DNA from: Otatea glauca
Lineage: Eukaryota; Streptophyta; Magnoliopsida; Poales; Poaceae
NCBI GenBank assembly: GCA_036346275.1
Contig: CM070713.1
Coordinates: forward strand, 55,857,567-55,921,566
DNA length: 64,000 nucleotides
Reading direction: 5' to 3'
Below are positions 10,497 to 20,973 of this stretch, one piece after another (within the stretch, counting starts at the first letter, position 1; every line of letters begins with the position of its first letter). The notes under the pieces are model-generated. The model had not been told where the DNA came from, made no database searches, and saw only the letters and a list, made by a program, of their open reading frames with translations. A program made the position numbers and the translations under genes.

Positions 10497-11885
10497 GTGT
10501 AGAGATGGCGATGGGCCCCATTCTCCGTTCCCCGATGGGAATTCCTCTATTAAAGACGAGGATAGAGAAATTTCCCTTCCCGGGGATACAAAAGAGAGAA
10601 AAGTGTCCCCATCGGGTAAAACGGGGCCTCCCCGTCACCGATATCCGGTCCCCAGCCCCGATTAGATTAGCAAGTGATCGACAGATCAAGTCTCATACTT
10701 GGCTCCCATACTATACTCCCATTCGTCAGCACTCGGCACTAGACAGCAGGCTTCCTAGTTCCCATCCTGAATCGCCTCCCTGCAACCCGAGATTGGGGCC
10801 CGAGTTCCCCAATCCCTGTAGATCTACCTCGTCCTGTTGTCAGCTCCCCGCGGCAGCGCAACGCGCAACCTCGCATCGCAGTATCGCACTGCCCTTACTC
10901 CCTCCAGGTCCGCCGCCGGGCCACTGCTGTCTTAACTCTCGCTCCAGATCCGTCGCAGCCTCGCTCCAAATCCCTCGCCGCATCACCTCCGTGGCTCCCT
11001 TAGTCTCATTCCTCTGCATCATTGGCCGAATCGCCGCAAGCCCTCCAGATCCGCCACCTGCCCGCTCGACCACGATGCGCCGCTAAGCCCGAGAAGCTCT
11101 ACTTCCTCATCCAGATCCCCATGCTGGTGTCGACGACCTGTGCCCACCGAACGAGACGTGGTCCAGCGTTCGGCACATCAGCGCAAGGGAGTGGCTCGAG
11201 AGCCTCATGCTGTCGCGCCACATCGTGTCGGACGTGACCGCCGTGATGCCCTCGGCCGTCGCCAAAGCGGCCGGCGAGTTGTCCCAGCCATCGTCCATGG
11301 AGGTCGGTGTGGACGGCGCCGTGCGACTGCGGATGCGCCTGCCCAAGGCTGAGGTGGCACGGTTCATGAAGGAGAGCAAGGACGCTGCTGAGGCCACCGA
11401 GAAGATCATGCAGCTCTGCATCTCCAGGGATCAAGGCGTTGCGTCGGTGTCGAACTGTCGGTGCTGTCGAGCAAGAAGACAGCCACGAAGAAATAGGTGC
11501 GCATCTTCCTCCGTGTCCTTAATTTTGTACGTCGATAGAATTGCAATGTTACATCATTTTCCAAAGTTCTTCCATGCTAATTAGCACTATACTAACATCG
11601 TCTGAGCTCTAGCTCAATTGAGCTTAGCTGACAAGGACATCTCTTACACAATATAATGCTACTACTAGTCAATTGTTAATTGGTTATGATTTCCATTCTG
11701 TAAAGGATGCGCACCTGGGTATAGCTCCCCACGGGGACTCGATACCAGAGTCGGGGTCGGGGAACGGGGTGGGGTGGCCCCCCGATACTGGGGTCGGGGC
11801 CAGGGAACGGGGTTTTTTTCGCTATCGGGGACGGGGACGGGGGGTTCTCCCCGCCGGGGAACGTCCCATCCACTCTATCCCTTCA
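10497..11885 (+). mobile_element. Pack-type DNA transposon candidate with GGGGACGGGG-rich ends
   Basis: Left end near 10500 reads TAGAGATGGCGATGGGCCCC and the right end reads GGGGAACGTCCCATCCACTCTA. The complement of the right end, TAGAGTGGATGGGACG, resembles the left terminus. Both subterminal zones (10500-10670, 11705-11870) are dense in CGGGGA/TCCCCG words, a signature of a plant hAT-type family. The interior is GC-rich and carries a fragment of a host PADRE/DUF4228 gene. I could not find a matching 8-bp target duplication, so the exact ends are approximate. No transposase is present. Confidence 0.5.
11085..11440 (+). pseudogene. Captured fragment of a PADRE (DUF4228) gene
   Basis: Plus-strand translation gives EKLYFLIQIPM, then, after a frame change, ISARERLESLMLSRHIVSDV and VDGAVRLRMRLPKAEVARFM followed by ESKDAAEATEKIMQL. 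This order is that of the C-terminal half of plant PADRE/DUF4228 proteins (At1g66480-like): 'LYFL' block, 'SARERLESLML', then 'GAVRLKMRLPKAQV..L...S.DAAEAA.KIMEL'. The N-terminal MGN... start and the frame between the first two blocks are lost. It lies wholly inside the Pack-type element, so it is most likely a transduplicated gene piece. Confidence 0.7.
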
Positions 11886-12184
11886 TCGCTTGCTCTCCTT
11901 CTCCCACACGAACACAAGCTCTAGCCAAGGACTTGCCAACAACAGTATTACATGGGTAAAATAGTCTTTTCACCCACTTCTCACTCTCTCTCTCAGCCAA
12001 AAATGATATTTTAATGGGCAAAGTGTCCACCAATAAAGAGCCAGTAAAGTTTATTGTCTTTCAACATAGTGTCTTATAGAGCAAACGCCGCAAATTCAGA
12101 GTGCCCTGTAGCCATTTTTGCCCTTTTCTTTAATTTAGATGCAAACTCGCTAAGCATGCTAGAGTGGACTGGTGGATTAATATC

Positions 12185-13468
12185 TTACCTTTCGTTTTTT
12201 ATAGCACATAGATCCTCTAGATGGCGCATTGTTGGCCTCCCATGTGGGCAATTCCAAGGGGCCCTTAGTTCTGTTAGATTCTTAAGTATCTGAGGTGCAA
12301 AAGCAAAAGGATCTGTCATTGAGTAATTTTTAAAGGAATACTTATTTTTAGGGAGTAGTGACAGATAAGGGTACTAAAGCATTACATTTATGCTTCTGAA
12401 AAGAAAGAAACAACATAGGAACCATAATAGTTTTACATGTATTTTTTTAGGAGCTTGTTATAAGGGCTGTTTCTCTAGTTCTATCAAAAGTTAATTTAAT
12501 TTGTAGTTACCTTCTTCATCTTAGCTTTTCTCAGTGGATCATCGATCATAGTAGACATTCGACAGGCCCTTGAAGCAAACATAGTACGAACCCTCGAAGG
12601 GCAAACAGAATAAGTTCTATCCAGCTTGTAGCTACTGATGATTATCGAGCAGTCACCTTGACTGTCAGCAAGCATGGAGACCAGCTCCTTCACATCTAAA
12701 GGGAAATCGGAATAAGTTCACATTTTGACATGGATAAAAGTATGCATTTCAGACATATGAGAATAAGTAATACCTTGAACACCGAATGTAATATTTTTCT
12801 GAAGGGCACAGCTTTCAAAAGATAATGGTTACCAAGGGAAGCATGCATATCTTCTGCTAAAACAAAACCATTTTTCCTAAAAATTGAGAAAATAAAAGAA
12901 ATCATACAATCCAACAAGAATTTGCTCAATCTCAAATGTTGTATGTTCTTTTAATACAAGGTGCCAAAAAAATGCATGATTCCAGATGAGTAGAAAACCA
13001 AGTTATTCATTGCGCAATCCAAAAATACCAAGCTACCGCAGTTGGAAAAACTGTGTTTGAAGAAGAAAACAACAAACGGTATATGGATAGCATGAATTAT
13101 GGATACAAACTTTCCCAACAGAAAATACAAAAGAATACCATGAGTTTTTCAACTTTCAAGAAGCAAATACTGTAATTTAAATTAAGAACAAATAACAAAT
13201 GATATAAAGATAGCATGAGTTATGAATTGGATACAAACTTTTGAACATAAAATACAAAAGAATACTGTGGATGATATTTCAAGAATCAAATGTTGAATTT
13301 TAAATGTAACAAAACAACTTATCACACAGGCAACAATAAGTTGTTTGATACACCTGTTGAGCATCAAGAATTGAGGTAGTAGGACCCAAAAAAATGCAAT
13401 ACCTGATAGTGTTCATGTGCATAGAAACAATAACTTCTTCGTCTGGTGATAGTTCAAGTCTCAGTGGC
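12185..13468 (-). pseudogene. PMS1: PMS1 relic: last four exons (endonuclease C-terminus)
   Basis: Exon 13468-13403 reads PLRLELSPDEEVIVSMHMNT; the base pair before it is GG, not AG, so its acceptor is lost. Exon 12876-12774 reads KNGFVLAEDMHASLGNHYLL, then KAVPF, followed by a one-base deletion that shifts the frame. Exon 12695-12511 reads DVKELVSMLADSQGDCSIII, then VCPSRVRTMFASRACRMSTM. The last exon, 12289-12185, reads ILKNLTELRAPWNCPHGRPT and MRHLEDLCA and ends in TAA. The zinc-binding CPHGRP motif and the ACR motif of the MutL endonuclease site are still present. These exons are the best preserved of the locus. Confidence 0.93.
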
Positions 13469-13744
13469 CCGTGTTTGAATATAATCAGAAACAACCCCAC
13501 AATACAAAAGACATATAATAAAAGGTATCGTGGACCTAATGTTAACATTCTAAATTTGTGCCTTGAAACACCCTACCATCGTCTATAGGTAATGAGCAGT
13601 TCAATGTGTTAAGTGTAGTATAGCATTTGTACAGGTAGGCCCATATATACTGTGTTTGGCTCATCAGGCCCACATACCTTGTAATTGTATATACTCTCTC
13701 ATTGCAGTAGATGATATGTGGTTGAGAATCTATTCACATAGTGT

Positions 13745-15346
13745 ACAGAATCTATTCCTAATTAAACTGCTTTTATGCAAGGGAGGTTTATTCTTGAAAG
13801 TGTGGATCAGCTCATGAAATTGTGCATAATGTTCATCATAATAAAGACCAAAGTTTTATCTTTAAAACTGATTATGAAAAAGCTTATGATAGGGTGGATT
13901 GGGATTTTTAGATATCATGCTTTCTCAGGGGAATTTTGATTTTAAATGGAGGAGTTTGGATTAAATGTTTTTTTTGACCAGGGGATTAAATGTATTATTC
14001 ACAAAGGTTCTATAGGCATTAGAATTAATGGAGAGGAAAGCTGTTTTTTTTAATAAAAAAAATTGGTGAAGGTTTGAGACAAGGCGATCCTTTGTCTCAT
14101 TTGTTATTCAATTTGGTAGATGATGTCTCCACTAGAACGCTTATTAAGGCTGCTCACCATAAGTTCATTTTTGGTCTGCTTGATAAATTCAAACCTGATG
14201 GGGTGATTAGTGTTCAGTATACAGATGATACCCTGCTGTTTTTGAAAAAATGATCTAGAGAAAGGAAAAAAGCTCAAGTGGATCATGTCTTGTTTTGAGC
14301 AAATTTCAGGCATGAGAATTAATTTTCATAAGTGTGAATTGGTTCCAATTAATGTGAATATTTGTGATGTTAATTGCATGGCTCAAACATTAGGCTGCAA
14401 GGTGGGGAGCTTCCTTTGAAGTATCTTGGAGTTCCCCTTCATTTTAGCAAGTTGATAAAAGAAGATATTCAACCTATTGTAGACAAGGTGATTTTAGAGT
14501 TGCAGGTTGGAGGGGTTGTTTAGTTCTTATTAAGTATTGTTTAGCAAACATTCCTGTTTATCTTATGTCGATGATTAAATTTCCTCAGTGGGCTATCAAC
14601 ACTATTAATAGTCAAATGGCTCACTGTCTGTGGAATAATTGGGAAGACCACTATAAGTATCATTTGGCTAACTGGGGTTTGGTTAGTCAGAAGGAGTAGT
14701 TTGGTGGTTTAGTATTCCAAATCTTAAAGACCTAAATCTTTGTCTTCTAGCCACCTGGATTAAGAGGTATAATTTGGTTCATCATAAGATGTGGAAGCAA
14801 ATTGTTGAGTATAATACTGATAAGCCAAACATCTTTTCATGCTCTACTGAAAATGGTTCTCCATTTTGGAATGTGGGCTAGTAAAGCTGCACATTTTGGT
14901 TATCAGTGGGCAGTTGGGAATGGTAATAAAGTTTAAGTTTTGGGAAGATCAGTGGTTCGGTAGTACCAGTCTAGCTATTTAATATTGGAATCTTTATGTT
15001 TCGGTAAATGAGAAAAATACTGCTAGTTCTGAGGTTTGGGATGGTTTAAATCTCAAGTTCACATTCAGGAGGTGTGTGGATAGAGTGCTTATTGAAAGCG
15101 CATCTAGGACCTTTAAAAAGTTTTGGTGATAGATGGCAACACAATTAAAATACTAATGGTCAAGTGAGAATCTATGCAGAGATAGAGATTATATCATCAT
15201 GAGAAAGCGATTGGAGATCCCCGCTACATTTAAAATTTGTGAAGATGGCATCAAGACTTATGTTGTAATTTTTCTATTTTATTTGAGTCTAAGGATAGAC
15301 GTACTATTAAGGGGGATACAATGGGAAATCGCTTCTAGGATATACT
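13745..15346 (+). mobile_element. LINE retrotransposon, part 1 (reverse transcriptase region)
   Basis: Plus-strand frames give GRFILESV.SAHEIVH and FIFKTDYEKAYDRVDWDF, the 'KxDxxKAYDRVxWxFL' block of plant L1-type LINE reverse transcriptases. They continue to RQGDPLSHLLFNLV-like and YTDDTLLF-like (YADD) motifs near 14085-14240. Many stops and frameshifts. The 5' end is truncated inside the RT domain, as is usual for LINEs. The element is interrupted at 15347 by a Sirevirus-like LTR, continues for 45 bp at 16524-16568, and resumes at 24393. It lies in the PMS1 intron between the 25366 and 13468 exons. Confidence 0.85.
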
Positions 15347-16523
15347 TGTGCTCAAAGGATAAAAATTGCATTGCATAAGAACTCTAAGCACTTCATTTCC
15401 TTTAAAAGCACACCTCTGGCCGAGTGGGCCAATCCGGAGTATCCGAACATTTAGTTCGGACACTCCGGGTTGACACCCTCGGTGGCTGCTCTCAGATAGT
15501 CCGGAGTACCCGATGTTAAGTCCGGACACTCCGGGTTGAATTAGTCCAGAGTATCCGGGGTTTTTGTCCGGAGTCTCCGAGTTAACTCCTTCGGTACAAT
15601 CTAAACCTCACTAACCCGGAGTCTCTAGGGTATCTGTCCGGATAATCCGGGTTGTGCGTAGCTCTCTCACAACGGTTGGATTTGGAGCCCCTATTTAAGC
15701 CCTCACTCTTCACCTAACAGGTGTGAGCTCCATATTGCACCCATTCATTCTCAAACTCTCTCTCTCACTCTATTGAGCCCTAATCTTCTTTCTCCACTTG
15801 AAGCTAGTGATTGATTTAAATCTTTTGGGAGAAAGGAGTGGATTTGAGTGCCTTGAGCTTGCATCTTTCATTCTTGAGCACAAGATTCATCCTCCAAGTA
15901 GATTTCGCAACGTATTTGTTACTCTTGGAGTTTGAAGGGCTCCTAGACGGCAAGGAGTCACCGGGAGCCTCCAATACTTGTTGTGGTGAGCCACGAAGTT
16001 TGTGAAGGCAAGTCTCGCCTCCAAAAGGAAAGAGGCAAGAAGTGAAGACCGGCGAGTGCTTTGTGCAACACCGGGAGGATAGTGGTCAAGAGGGACCCGG
16101 GCTTTGTGCCTCCTCAACGGAGACGTAGGATTCCCTTCAAGAATCCGAACTTCGGGTAAAAAATTATTGTCTTCGTGTTCTTCATTTGCTTTTGCTAGGG
16201 TTTGTGGTCTTAGACTTTGGGAGCCCCGATCTACTCCATTGCTTTATTTGGTTCCAGATCTATATCATCCTCAGGTATCTGATTGTATTTAGAACCTTTG
16301 TGTTCAATTAGTTTGTTGGAAATTTGTAGAGATTTAAAATCTCATTTCGAGGTCTCCAATCCGGAGTATCCGAACTTCTGAACCCGGATAGTCCGGATAT
16401 ATTGGAGTATCCGGATAAAAACCCCGGACACTCCGAGCTTAGTCCCTCGAGAGATTTTGTTTTTACTGCAAATTTTTAATTCGCCTATTCACCCCCCTCT
16501 AGGCGACATCTCCGGTCCTTTCA
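15347..16523 (+). mobile_element. Sirevirus-like solo LTR rich in CCGGA repeats
   Basis: A 1.18-kb insertion in the LINE. It ends CGCCTATTCACCCCCCTCTA GGCGACATC...GGTCCTTTCA, the typical 3' end of a Sirevirus (copia) LTR adjacent to the primer site, but no primer site or gag follows. At least eight ATCCGGAGTATCCG / TCCGGACACTCCGGG-type words lie at 15436-15640 and four more at 16360-16440, flanking a promoter-like CTATTTAAGCC near 15690. The start (TGTGCTCAAAGG at 15347) is chosen because LINE-like sequence ends there; no convincing 5-bp target duplication was seen. Confidence 0.65.
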
Positions 16524-16568
16524 CTTATGGACAATGGTTAGAGATTATTCAAATGGCCTCTTCCATTT

Positions 16569-16781
16569 TGCCGCATATTTGTATTTATACTGACCAAGAA
16601 CTGCCCTTGGCGTGGCTTACATGAGAAGGCATAATCTGAGATTGATGCATGGCCGATCATATTTATGGTACATCAAAGATTTCCTATAATAGCTATAGAC
16701 AAGATCTAAACTAATCAGCCCAATCAATCTTGGATACGCATGCAGAGATATACATGATTGATATCTTAACAAACTCTAACA
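16569..16781 (-). repeat. Copia LTR, left copy (3' LTR)
   Basis: 213 bp. In minus sense it starts TGTTAGAGTTTGTTAAGATA and ends AAATATGCGGCA. It is next to the polypurine tract at 16782-16794, which identifies it as the 3' LTR. It differs from the right copy at only a handful of positions, so the insertion is fairly recent. Forty-five bp of LINE (16524-16568) separate it from the Sirevirus-like LTR. Confidence 0.9.
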
Positions 16782-16792
16782 TTCCCCCTCAA

Positions 16793-18689
16793 TCACAACT
16801 TACAAAAGTTGAGATTGTACCGAAATTCTTCTAGCTTCCGAACCGGCAATGCCTTCGTGAATCCATTAGCAAGTTGATCATTTGTAAATACAAGATTGAT
16901 CTTGAGCATCTTTTGTGCAACACGTTCTCTAACAAAGTGATAATCCACCTCAATATGCTTTGTCTGTGCATGAAAAACTGGGTTTGCTGACAGATAGGTG
17001 GCTCCAATATTATCACACCAGAGTTCAGCCTGAGGCGGACTAGAAATCCTCAATTCTGGAAGTAGAGCTTGTACCCAAATAACTTCTGCAGTAGCGTTTG
17101 CCATGGCCTTATACTCCGCCTCAGTACTCGATCTGGAAACTGTGGCTTGCTTTCGAGCACTCCATGACACAAGGTTTGACCTCAAGAACACAGCGAACCC
17201 ACTAGTGGAGCGACGATCATCGACCGATCCTGCCCAGTCTGCGTCAGAAAACGTGCTTACACACATAGATGCTGATTTGCTAAACTTGATCCCAGTATCC
17301 ATCGTAAATTGTAAATATCTTAATATCCTCTTAACAGCAACCCAATGTACAGTTGTTGGAGAATGCAAGAACTGACATACCTTGTTGACTAGAAAAGAAA
17401 GATTTGGCCGTGTTAGTGTTAAGTACTGCAATGCCCCAACAATGCTTCTGTATTTGGTTGCATCCTTAGGTCCTAGCATCTTTCTTGGTTCAGTTGATAA
17501 CTTCTCAGAAACCGATAGTGGGGTACTGGCCAGTTTGCAATTTATCATGCCAGCTCTCTTGATGACATCAGTTGCATACTTGCCCTGAGACATAACTATT
17601 CCATCTCTTACCTTCTTAACCTCTATTCCAAGAAAATAGTGTAATTCTCCTAGATCTTTGAGAGCAAATTCAGACTTTAAGTCTTTGAGCAGTAGAGGAA
17701 CAGCTTCATAGGAAGAACTCACAACTATAATATCGTCAACATATAACGCTGCCTTTTATGTAAAAGAATAGTAAAGTATCAGCCTTAGAGGATTGAAAAC
17801 CAAGTTGTAATAGCTTTTGACTCAAGCGAAAATACCATGCTCGTGGCGCTTGTTTCAAACCATAAAGTGCCTTATCCAGCTTACATACATACTCTGGTTT
17901 GAACTTATCTACATACCCAGGTGGTTGCTTCATATAGACATCTTCCTCCAGAATACCATGAAGAAACGCATTCTGCACATCTAACTGAAGAAGACACCAT
18001 CCTTTTGATATGGCGACTGACAAGATTATTCTGATAGTTCCTGCTTTTACTACTGGGCTAAACGTATCTTCATAATTAATGCCACACCTTTGCTTAAACT
18101 ATTTAGCCACCAAGCGAGCTTTGTATCTGTCTATTGTCCCATTAGCCTTTCTCTTAATTTTATAGTCCCAATTACAGTCAATAAGATTTCTTCCAACCTT
18201 TGGTGAAACCAAGTTCCATGTCTTATTTTTTATAAGAGCATCGAACTTGCTATCCATAGCAGTCTTCCAATTATCATTACATAAAGCATCTTGCAAATTT
18301 TCAGGTTCACCAGTGATTGGTAAAGCACCATAACCATTACTTATCGTGCCGTCAGTGTAGGTCTTTGGCTTGGTAATCCCCTTCTGCAACCGTGTTATTG
18401 GTCTCATCACCGGCGATGGTGCTGGTGGTGTAGAAGATCCCTGGACACTGGATCCTGAGGCCAACTCTGCTGTTCCTGCAGCAGTGTTTGTAGATGATCC
18501 AAGAGAGCCCTGAGACATTGTCATGGTTTGGTCGACATGCCCCTCTCCGCCTAACACCGTGCCAGGCAGAAGAGAAGTAGCATCAATGGAACTCGATGAG
18601 AACCCGTCCGCAACATTCCTCGGACTAACATGCAGATCAGCCTGGGGATTGACATGCGGATCAGAGCCAGACCTCCACCAAAAACGCAT
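16793..18689 (-). pseudogene. Copia reverse transcriptase-RNase H region (degraded)
   Basis: Minus-strand frames. The stretch leading into RT is PRNVADGFSSSSIDATSLLP... and MRPITRLQKGITKPK. RVT_2 follows with ALCNDNWKTAMDSKFDALIK, ARLVAK, a stop where a glycine is expected (near 18099), the DVQNAFLHGILEEDVYMKQP block and LDKALYGLKQAPRAWY. A frame change falls just before the catalytic YVDD motif at 17740. Then come LGELHYFLGIEV and RNase H (STEAEYKAMANATAEVIWVQ, the cDAD-type 'FSDADWAGSVDDRRSTSG'). The longest uninterrupted piece is 309 codons (17722-16793). Non-functional. Confidence 0.93.
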
Positions 18690-18692
18690 ATA

Positions 18693-20968
18693 ATGGTGAG
18701 CTCATCGTCAGCGGGCTTCTCCGTGCCGAGTCCCATGGCGTTCCCCGTGACAGAGAAGCTAACCAAGACCAATTACCTTATGTGGAAGGTGCAAATCCTC
18801 CCTGCTGTGAGAGGCGCACAGCTTGAGGGGTATCTCTATGGATCGGTCCCAGCTCCGCCATTGAGATTGACGAGAAGGACAAGGACGGCAAGATCGTCAA
18901 GGTTCCAAACCTAGAGTACGCCCAGTGGGTGACTCGCAATCAGTAGCTCATGAGTTATTTGCTCTCATCTCTCACCTAAGAGGTTCTGACACAAGTGGCA
19001 ACAATGAAGACCGCGGCAGAAGTTTGGATTGCTCTGGAGGAGATTTACGCCTCCCGGACGTGTGCACGGGCGGTGAATACCCGGATAGCACTCGCAACAA
19101 CTCAGAAGGGGACCATGACCATTGTTGAGTATATTTGCAAGATGAAGTCGCTAGGGGACGAGATGGCATCTACAGGTAAGCCACTAGATGATGAAGAGCT
19201 GGTCCAATACATCTTAACTGGGCTTGATATGGAGTACAACCCTATAGTTTCTGCTATTCTCGCTAGAGCCGAGCAATCTCGGTCAATGAGTTGTATGTTC
19301 AGCTTCTAAGCTTTGAACAATGACTTGATCTCTTCCAAGACGGCTCCCAATCCTCTGTGAACGCCGCATCCCGTGGTCAAGGCCGTGGTGGTGGCAGTCA
19401 ACGTGGAAGAGGAAGGGGCCGCGGCAATAGTGGCAGCAGCAATGGTGGCTGAGGCCATGGTAGATGCAACGTCAACAACACTTCTTCGCGCTTTCCTCGC
19501 ATCAAGTGTCAGGTGTGCTTCAAGGAAGGGCACACGGCATCAGATTGTTGGCATCGCTTTGATGAAGATTATGTCCCTGATGAGAAGAGTGCAGCAGCGG
19601 CCACCTCCTCCTATTATGGTGTTGATACCAATTGGTATTCTGACACCGAAGCCGTCGATCACATCACAAGCAATCTGAACCAGCTGCAGGTCAAGGAGAA
19701 GTATACAGGCAATGAGCAGATTCACACCGCCAGTGGAGCAGGTATGGGTATTAGCCATGTTGGTCATAGTGTTGTTCCTTCTCCTTCTCGTGATCTTTAC
19801 CAGAACAATATTCTGCATGTTCCTAAAGCAAATAAAAACCTAATCTCAGTGCATCGTTTTACTACTGATAATCAAGTCTTCCTTGAGTTTCATCCCAACT
19901 GTTTTCTTGTCAAGGATCAGGTGACGAAGCAAACACTTCTTTGAGGCAGATGTAGAAGGGGTCTCTACCCGTTCCCTTTGGGTCATCCAGAGTCTAAAAA
20001 ATGCTTTTGGTGTTAAAAAAACCCTCTACAGTAGTATGGCATAGTCATTTGGGTCATCCCTCGTTTGCAGTTGTTCAACAAGTCAATAGTAAGAATAATT
20101 TGCCTTGTTCCTATGAGTCCAATAGTGAGTCAGTGTGTGATGAGTGTCAGCAAGGCAAGAGTCATCAGTTACCCTACCCCAAATCTGTTAGCATGTCCTC
20201 TGCACCCTTAGAACTTATATTTTCTGATGTATGGGGTCCCGCTCCAGATTCTGTGGGCAGATATAAATATTATGTTAGTTTTGTTGATGATTACAGTAAG
20301 TTTACTTGGCTGTATTTGTTGATGCACAAATCTGAGGTGTTTCAAAATTTTCATGAGTTCCAAAATCTTGTTGAACGCCGCTTTAATCAAAAAATCATAG
20401 CCATCCAGTTAGATTGGGGAGGAGAATATGAGAGGCTACACTCCTTTTTTACCAAGGTCGGCATCACACATTATGTCTCTTGCCTCACGCTCCCAGCAGA
20501 ATGGTGCAGCGGAAATAAAGCACCGTCACATTGTTGAAGTTGGTCTCTCTCTTCTTGCGCATGCATCTATGCCCTTGAAATTCTGGGATGAAGCTTTTCT
20601 TTCAGCCACATATCTCATCAATAGAACTCCTAGTAGAGTTATTAGTTCCTCCACGCCCTTAGAACGTCTTTTTGGACAACAACCTGATTATTCCTCTCTG
20701 CGCATCTTTGGTTGTGTGTGTTGGCCTAATCTCCGTCCCTATAACACCCAAAAACTCCAATTTCGCTCTAAGCAATGCGTCTTCCTTGGCTATAGTAACT
20801 TGCACAAAGTTTTCAAGTGTTTAGACGTTCCCACTGGTCGAGTTTACATTTCTCGAGATGTAACTTTTGATGAACATGTTTTTCCCTTCTCCAAACTCCA
20901 TCCCAATGCTGGCGCCCAACTCCGTTCCCAACTTCTTCTTTTACCTTCTTTTCTCTTGAATAGCAGCA
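18693..20968 (+). pseudogene. Copia gag-protease-integrase region, inverted and degraded
   Basis: Plus strand. Gag starts MVSSSSAGFSVPSP with LTKTNYLMWKVQILPAVRGA, then, with frame changes, AAEVWIALEEIYASRT and DEELVQYILTGLDMEYNPIV. The zinc knuckle CQVCFKEGHTASDC (CX2CX4HX4C) is intact. The protease site reads WYSDTEAVDH where DTGA is expected. GAG-pre-integrase: VWHSHLGHPS. Integrase: FSDVWGPAPDS, LDWGGEYERL and NGAAEIKHRHIVE supply the D, D and E positions. Gene order and stops show a dead copy. The reading frame runs into the 3.0-kb solo LTR at 20974 and resumes at 23980-24166 (VSPRNVADGF region). Confidence 0.9.
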
Positions 20969-20973
20969 GTATT

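Larger units (their letters stand above)
8687..12184. other. Intergenic region between LFR and the PMS1 relic
   Basis: Begins with the GC-rich LFR leader/promoter: an AGGGAGGG run at 8739-8756, in mRNA sense CCCTCCCTCC. It then holds a Tourist-like MITE (8928-9222), a diverged local duplication (9345-10250) and a Pack-type element (10497-11885). 11890-12184 shows nothing recognisable apart from the presumed 3' flank of the PMS1 relic. Confidence 0.6.

Noticed and set aside
10457..11086. 209-codon plus-strand open frame
   Set aside because: Starts in the CGGGGA-rich transposon end and is proline/serine-rich low complexity; only the later PADRE-like segment is recognisable.
13606..13744. Possible short copia LTR (TGTTAAGTG...ATTCACA) just left of the LINE
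   Set aside because: Composition and a TGTATATACTCTCTCATTGCA phrase suggest it, but flanking 5-mers do not match and no element sequence is attached.
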